In this document: in pieces, positions 5,670-5,677 of the stretch
How positions within the stretch are numbered: position 1 is the stretch's first letter
Layout of the letters: each line of letters begins with the position of its first letter
Assembly (NCBI GenBank): GCA_026785865.1
Contig: JAJAZG010000214.1
Span: 1-5,677, forward strand
DNA: 5,677 bases
Source of the DNA: Pseudanabaena sp. CAN_BIN31
Lineage (GTDB): Bacteria; Cyanobacteriota; Cyanobacteriia; Pseudanabaenales; Pseudanabaenaceae
Direction of reading: 5' to 3'
Made by a program: the position numbers and the translations under genes
Notes under the pieces: generated by a model
Databases searched by the model: none
What the model saw: the letters and a program-made list of their open reading frames with translations, nothing else
Told to the model about the DNA's origin: nothing

Positions 5670-5677
5670 CTTTCATG

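Noticed and set aside
5596..5676. Minus-strand 26-codon ORF starting at the window edge
   Set aside because: It reads through the GC-rich hairpin and the repeat motif; too short, and its content is explained by the repeat.

Overview
The window looks cyanobacterial. The octamer GCGATCGC (HIP1, the highly iterated palindrome of many cyanobacterial genomes) occurs 14 times in 5.7 kb, where about 0.1 would be expected by chance. The intergenic DNA is AT-rich, start codons mostly lack clear Shine-Dalgarno sequences, and short GC-rich hairpins sit between genes. The exact genus cannot be read from this; a Pseudanabaena-like filamentous cyanobacterium is only a guess.

Layout. (1) 1-333, plus: a small helix-turn-helix protein of the addiction-module antidote type (HI1420/HigA-like). 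Any toxin partner would lie upstream of the window. (2) 410 to about 850-920, plus: a dead type II toxin-antitoxin cassette, made of a DUF2281-type antitoxin with two in-frame stops overlapping a PemK/MazF-like toxin that has lost its start codon and is frameshifted. A perfect 7+1+7 palindrome just upstream is a possible fossil operator. (3) 921-1925, minus: a GT-B (family 4-like) glycosyltransferase, convergent with the toxin remnant. (4) 2016-3956, plus, divergent from the glycosyltransferase across a 90-bp gap: a full-length Uup-type ABC-F ATPase, followed by a hairpin with a T-tract. (5) 3957-4176: an intergenic stretch with a GC-rich hairpin, a TTTTTGGGTTTTGGG motif and a possible promoter. 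(6) 4177-5517, plus: a TldE/PmbA-like protein of the TldD/TldE protease family, followed at once by a long, nearly perfect terminator stem. (7) 5562-5677: no gene, but a second GC-rich hairpin next to an inverted TTGGGTTTT motif.

How the genes relate. The three large genes look like ordinary, separately transcribed chromosomal genes: a surface or saccharide glycosyltransferase, a ribosome-associated ABC-F ATPase and a peptidase subunit. There is no sign that they form one pathway. The accessory part is the first 0.9 kb, where an apparently intact antidote gene sits beside an eroded toxin-antitoxin pair. I found no CRISPR array, tRNA, rRNA or intact insertion sequence, and no convincing new biological system. 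The most informative observation is how the toxin-antitoxin pair decayed: one inferred G-to-A change in the gene overlap removes the toxin start codon and also changes an antitoxin codon.
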